DNA of 7,983 bases, from assembly GCA_002352185.1 (NCBI GenBank), contig DEHY01000016.1:1-7983 (forward strand), written 5' to 3'. The first letter of the stretch is position 1, and the number at the start of each line of letters is the position of its first letter. This document shows positions 7,073 to 7,983 of this stretch, one piece after another. The stretch comes from Competibacteraceae bacterium UBA2788. Its GTDB lineage: Bacteria; Pseudomonadota; Gammaproteobacteria; Competibacterales; Competibacteraceae. The translations under genes and the position numbers were made by a program. The notes beneath the pieces are model-generated. The model saw only the letters and a program-made list of their open reading frames with translations, did not search any database and was not told the DNA's origin.

Positions 7073-7197
7073 CGGAGTGAGGTTCGCAGTGGAAACGCCT
7101 TCTCCCGGAGAGCGGGAGCAAAGTGATTGAACGCCAGCAATGGCTGATCACAATCACCTCCGATGATACTCAGGAAATCGCCGTTCGGGTAAGGCAT
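7069..7197 (-). CDS. Possible 42-residue small protein or leader ORF overlapping the prmB start
   Basis: An ATG at 7197 opens 42 codons (MPYPNGDFLSII... to ...FPLRTSLR) ending in TGA at 7071-7069. This stop overlaps the prmB ATG in the arrangement ATGA that is typical of coupled genes. An in-frame TAA lies 12 nt upstream of the ATG, so the ORF cannot extend. A purine stretch (AAAAAGG) lies before the start, but the spacing of about 4 nt is short. I do not recognise the peptide. It has no membrane segment or known motif, and one cysteine. It fills most of the 152-bp gap between urtE and prmB. Chance remains possible at this length, and it could be only a leader that loads ribosomes for prmB, which lacks its own clear ribosome binding site. 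Confidence 0.35.
   Translation of the reverse strand: MPYPNGDFLSIIGGDCDQPLLAFNHFAPALREKAFPLRTSLR
7102..7118. repeat. Perfect 6-bp inverted repeat in the urtE-prmB gap
   Basis: Arms CTCCCG (7102-7107) and CGGGAG (7113-7118) flank a 5-nt loop. There is no T tract on either side, so it is not an intrinsic terminator. It lies about 30 bp before the prmB start and inside the putative small ORF, where a transcript hairpin could affect coupling to prmB, or it may be chance. Confidence 0.35.
7123..7140 (+). repeat. 18-bp direct repeat, copy 2 (urtE-prmB gap)
   Basis: This is an exact copy of the 18 bases at 4211-4228. It lies in the small-ORF region, where it would be read in a different codon frame (LLAFNH), so shared protein ancestry does not explain the match. 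Confidence 0.4.
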
Positions 7198-7224
7198 GGA
7201 GCCTTTTTAGGGCTTTCGTTTCAT

Positions 7225-7983
7225 TCACACCGTCAAATACTGCCGCACCAGGCCGTCGTCCAAATCGGCCATCGCCCCGGTCGCTACCGGACGGCCTTTA
7301 TCCACGATACAAAACTGCTGCGCGACCCAACGGGCAAATGGCAACTTTTGCTCGACCAGCAACACGGTCATGCCCTGTTCCTCATTCACCCGGCGGATGG
7401 CGGTCCCGATTTCGCGGACCATGGCGACCTGCTCGCGAATCTGGTCGGTTTGCTCCTGATTCAGACGACGAATAACCCGGCCAATTTCGTGTACGACGTT
7501 GGGCTGAATACCTTCGGTCGGCTCGTCGAGAATCAGCATCTTCGGCTCCAGCACCAGGGCGCGGCCAATGGCCAACTGCTGCTGTTGTCCGCCGGAGAGA
7601 TCGCCGCCCCGCCGCTTGAGCATGGTTTTGAGCACCGGGAACATCTCGTAGATAAACTCCGGCACCTGCCGTGGTCGGCGCGGATTGACCGCCAGGCCGG
7701 TTTTGAGGTTTTCCTCCACCGTCAGCAGCGGAAAGATCTGCCGACCCTGCGGTACATAGCCGATGCCGAGCGGAGCGCGCCGTTCCGCCGCCAACCCGAT
7801 CAGGTTCTCGCCTTGAAAGGCGACCCGCCCAGAGCGAATCGGCAACAGCCCCATGATGCATTTGAGCAAGGTGGTTTTGCCGACCCCGTTGCGACCCATC
7901 AGGCAGAGTACAGCACCGCTCGGCACCTCCAGATCCAGATCCCACAGGGTGTGGGATTCGCCGTAATACTGATTCAGAGCTTC
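7225..7983 (-). CDS. urtE: Urea ABC transporter ATP-binding subunit UrtE, N-terminal few residues outside window
   Basis: UrtE is one of two cytoplasmic ATPases (with UrtD) that drive the urea importer UrtABCDE, a branched-chain amino acid type ABC transporter. The window holds 252 codons plus the stop; the frame is open to the right edge and begins ALNQYYGESHTLWDLDLEV, so only about half a dozen residues are missing. The GTG at 7926 is internal, because conserved sequence precedes it. Seen in order (window numbering): Walker A GRNGVGKTT (30-38), Q-loop YVPQGRQIFPLLTVEENL (76-93), PEFIYEMFPVL, signature LSGGQQQQ (129-136), Walker B MLILDEP (149-155) with TEGIQP, and LLVEQ (208-212), where the H-loop His is replaced by Gln as in LivF/UrtE relatives. 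The YVPQG and EGIQP motifs favour UrtE over LivF. An extra stretch of about 25 residues between Walker B and LLVEQ explains a length of about 258 against the usual 230. The other urt genes would lie to the right. Confidence 0.93.
   Translation of the reverse strand, partial: EALNQYYGESHTLWDLDLEVPSGAVLCLMGRNGVGKTTLLKCIMGLLPIRSGRVAFQGENLIGLAAERRAPLGIGYVPQGRQIFPLLTVEENLKTGLAVNPRRPRQVPEFIYEMFPVLKTMLKRRGGDLSGGQQQQLAIGRALVLEPKMLILDEPTEGIQPNVVHEIGRVIRRLNQEQTDQIREQVAMVREIGTAIRRVNEEQGMTVLLVEQKLPFARWVAQQFCIVDKGRPVATGAMADLDDGLVRQYLTV
7375..7488 (-). repeat. Imperfect internal repeat in urtE (13-residue units, 25-residue period)
   Basis: The unit EIGRVIRRLNQEQ (7488-7450) recurs 25 residues later as EIGTAIRRVNEEQ (7413-7375), with 9 of 13 residues and about 25 of 39 bases identical. 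Only one such helix is expected between the D-loop and the strand leading to LLVEQ in this family. An old in-frame duplication is the simplest explanation. Confidence 0.6.

Noticed and set aside
7205..7224. Terminator after urtE (AGCC...GGCT around CTAAAAA)
   Set aside because: There are only four pairs and no U tract follows the stem.

Overview
The window (7983 bp, fairly GC-rich) reads as chromosomal DNA of a gammaproteobacterium. PrmB and HemN match the E. coli proteins in length and motif layout, and SrfA/SrfB-type genes are best known from enterics. I cannot name the genus from sequence alone. Every gene I can support lies on the minus strand, so transcription runs from right to left. 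Coding density is high and gaps are short.

In order of transcription: (1) 7983-7225, the ATP-binding subunit UrtE of a urea ABC importer, cut by the right edge so that only a few N-terminal residues are missing. It carries an unusual insertion of about 25 residues between Walker B and the H-loop region. (2) 7197-7069, a possible 42-residue small ORF whose stop overlaps the prmB start (ATGA). (3) 7072-6167, prmB, the methyltransferase for a glutamine of ribosomal protein L3. (4) 6154-4772, hemN, the oxygen-independent coproporphyrinogen III oxidase, 12 bp after prmB and starting with GTG. (5) 4677-3904, a single-pass membrane protein with a proline-rich linker and a Cys-rich C-terminal domain resembling SrfA. 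(6) 3881-837, srfB, a 1014-residue protein with a full set of actin/Hsp70-type ATPase motifs, 22 bp after gene 5. (7) 733-1, an Rpn-family PD-(D/E)XK nuclease, cut by the left edge.

prmB-hemN and srfA-like-srfB look like two separate operons, split by a 94-bp gap with a weak promoter candidate. The srf pair is the least understood part: a large ATPase-like protein encoded with a membrane-anchored partner whose Cys-rich domain is predicted to face the periplasm. The third gene of the classical srfABC set, srfC, is not in the window; srfB is followed by a strong hairpin and the Rpn gene. I see no tRNA, rRNA, CRISPR array or complete insertion sequence, and no gap above 300 bp.
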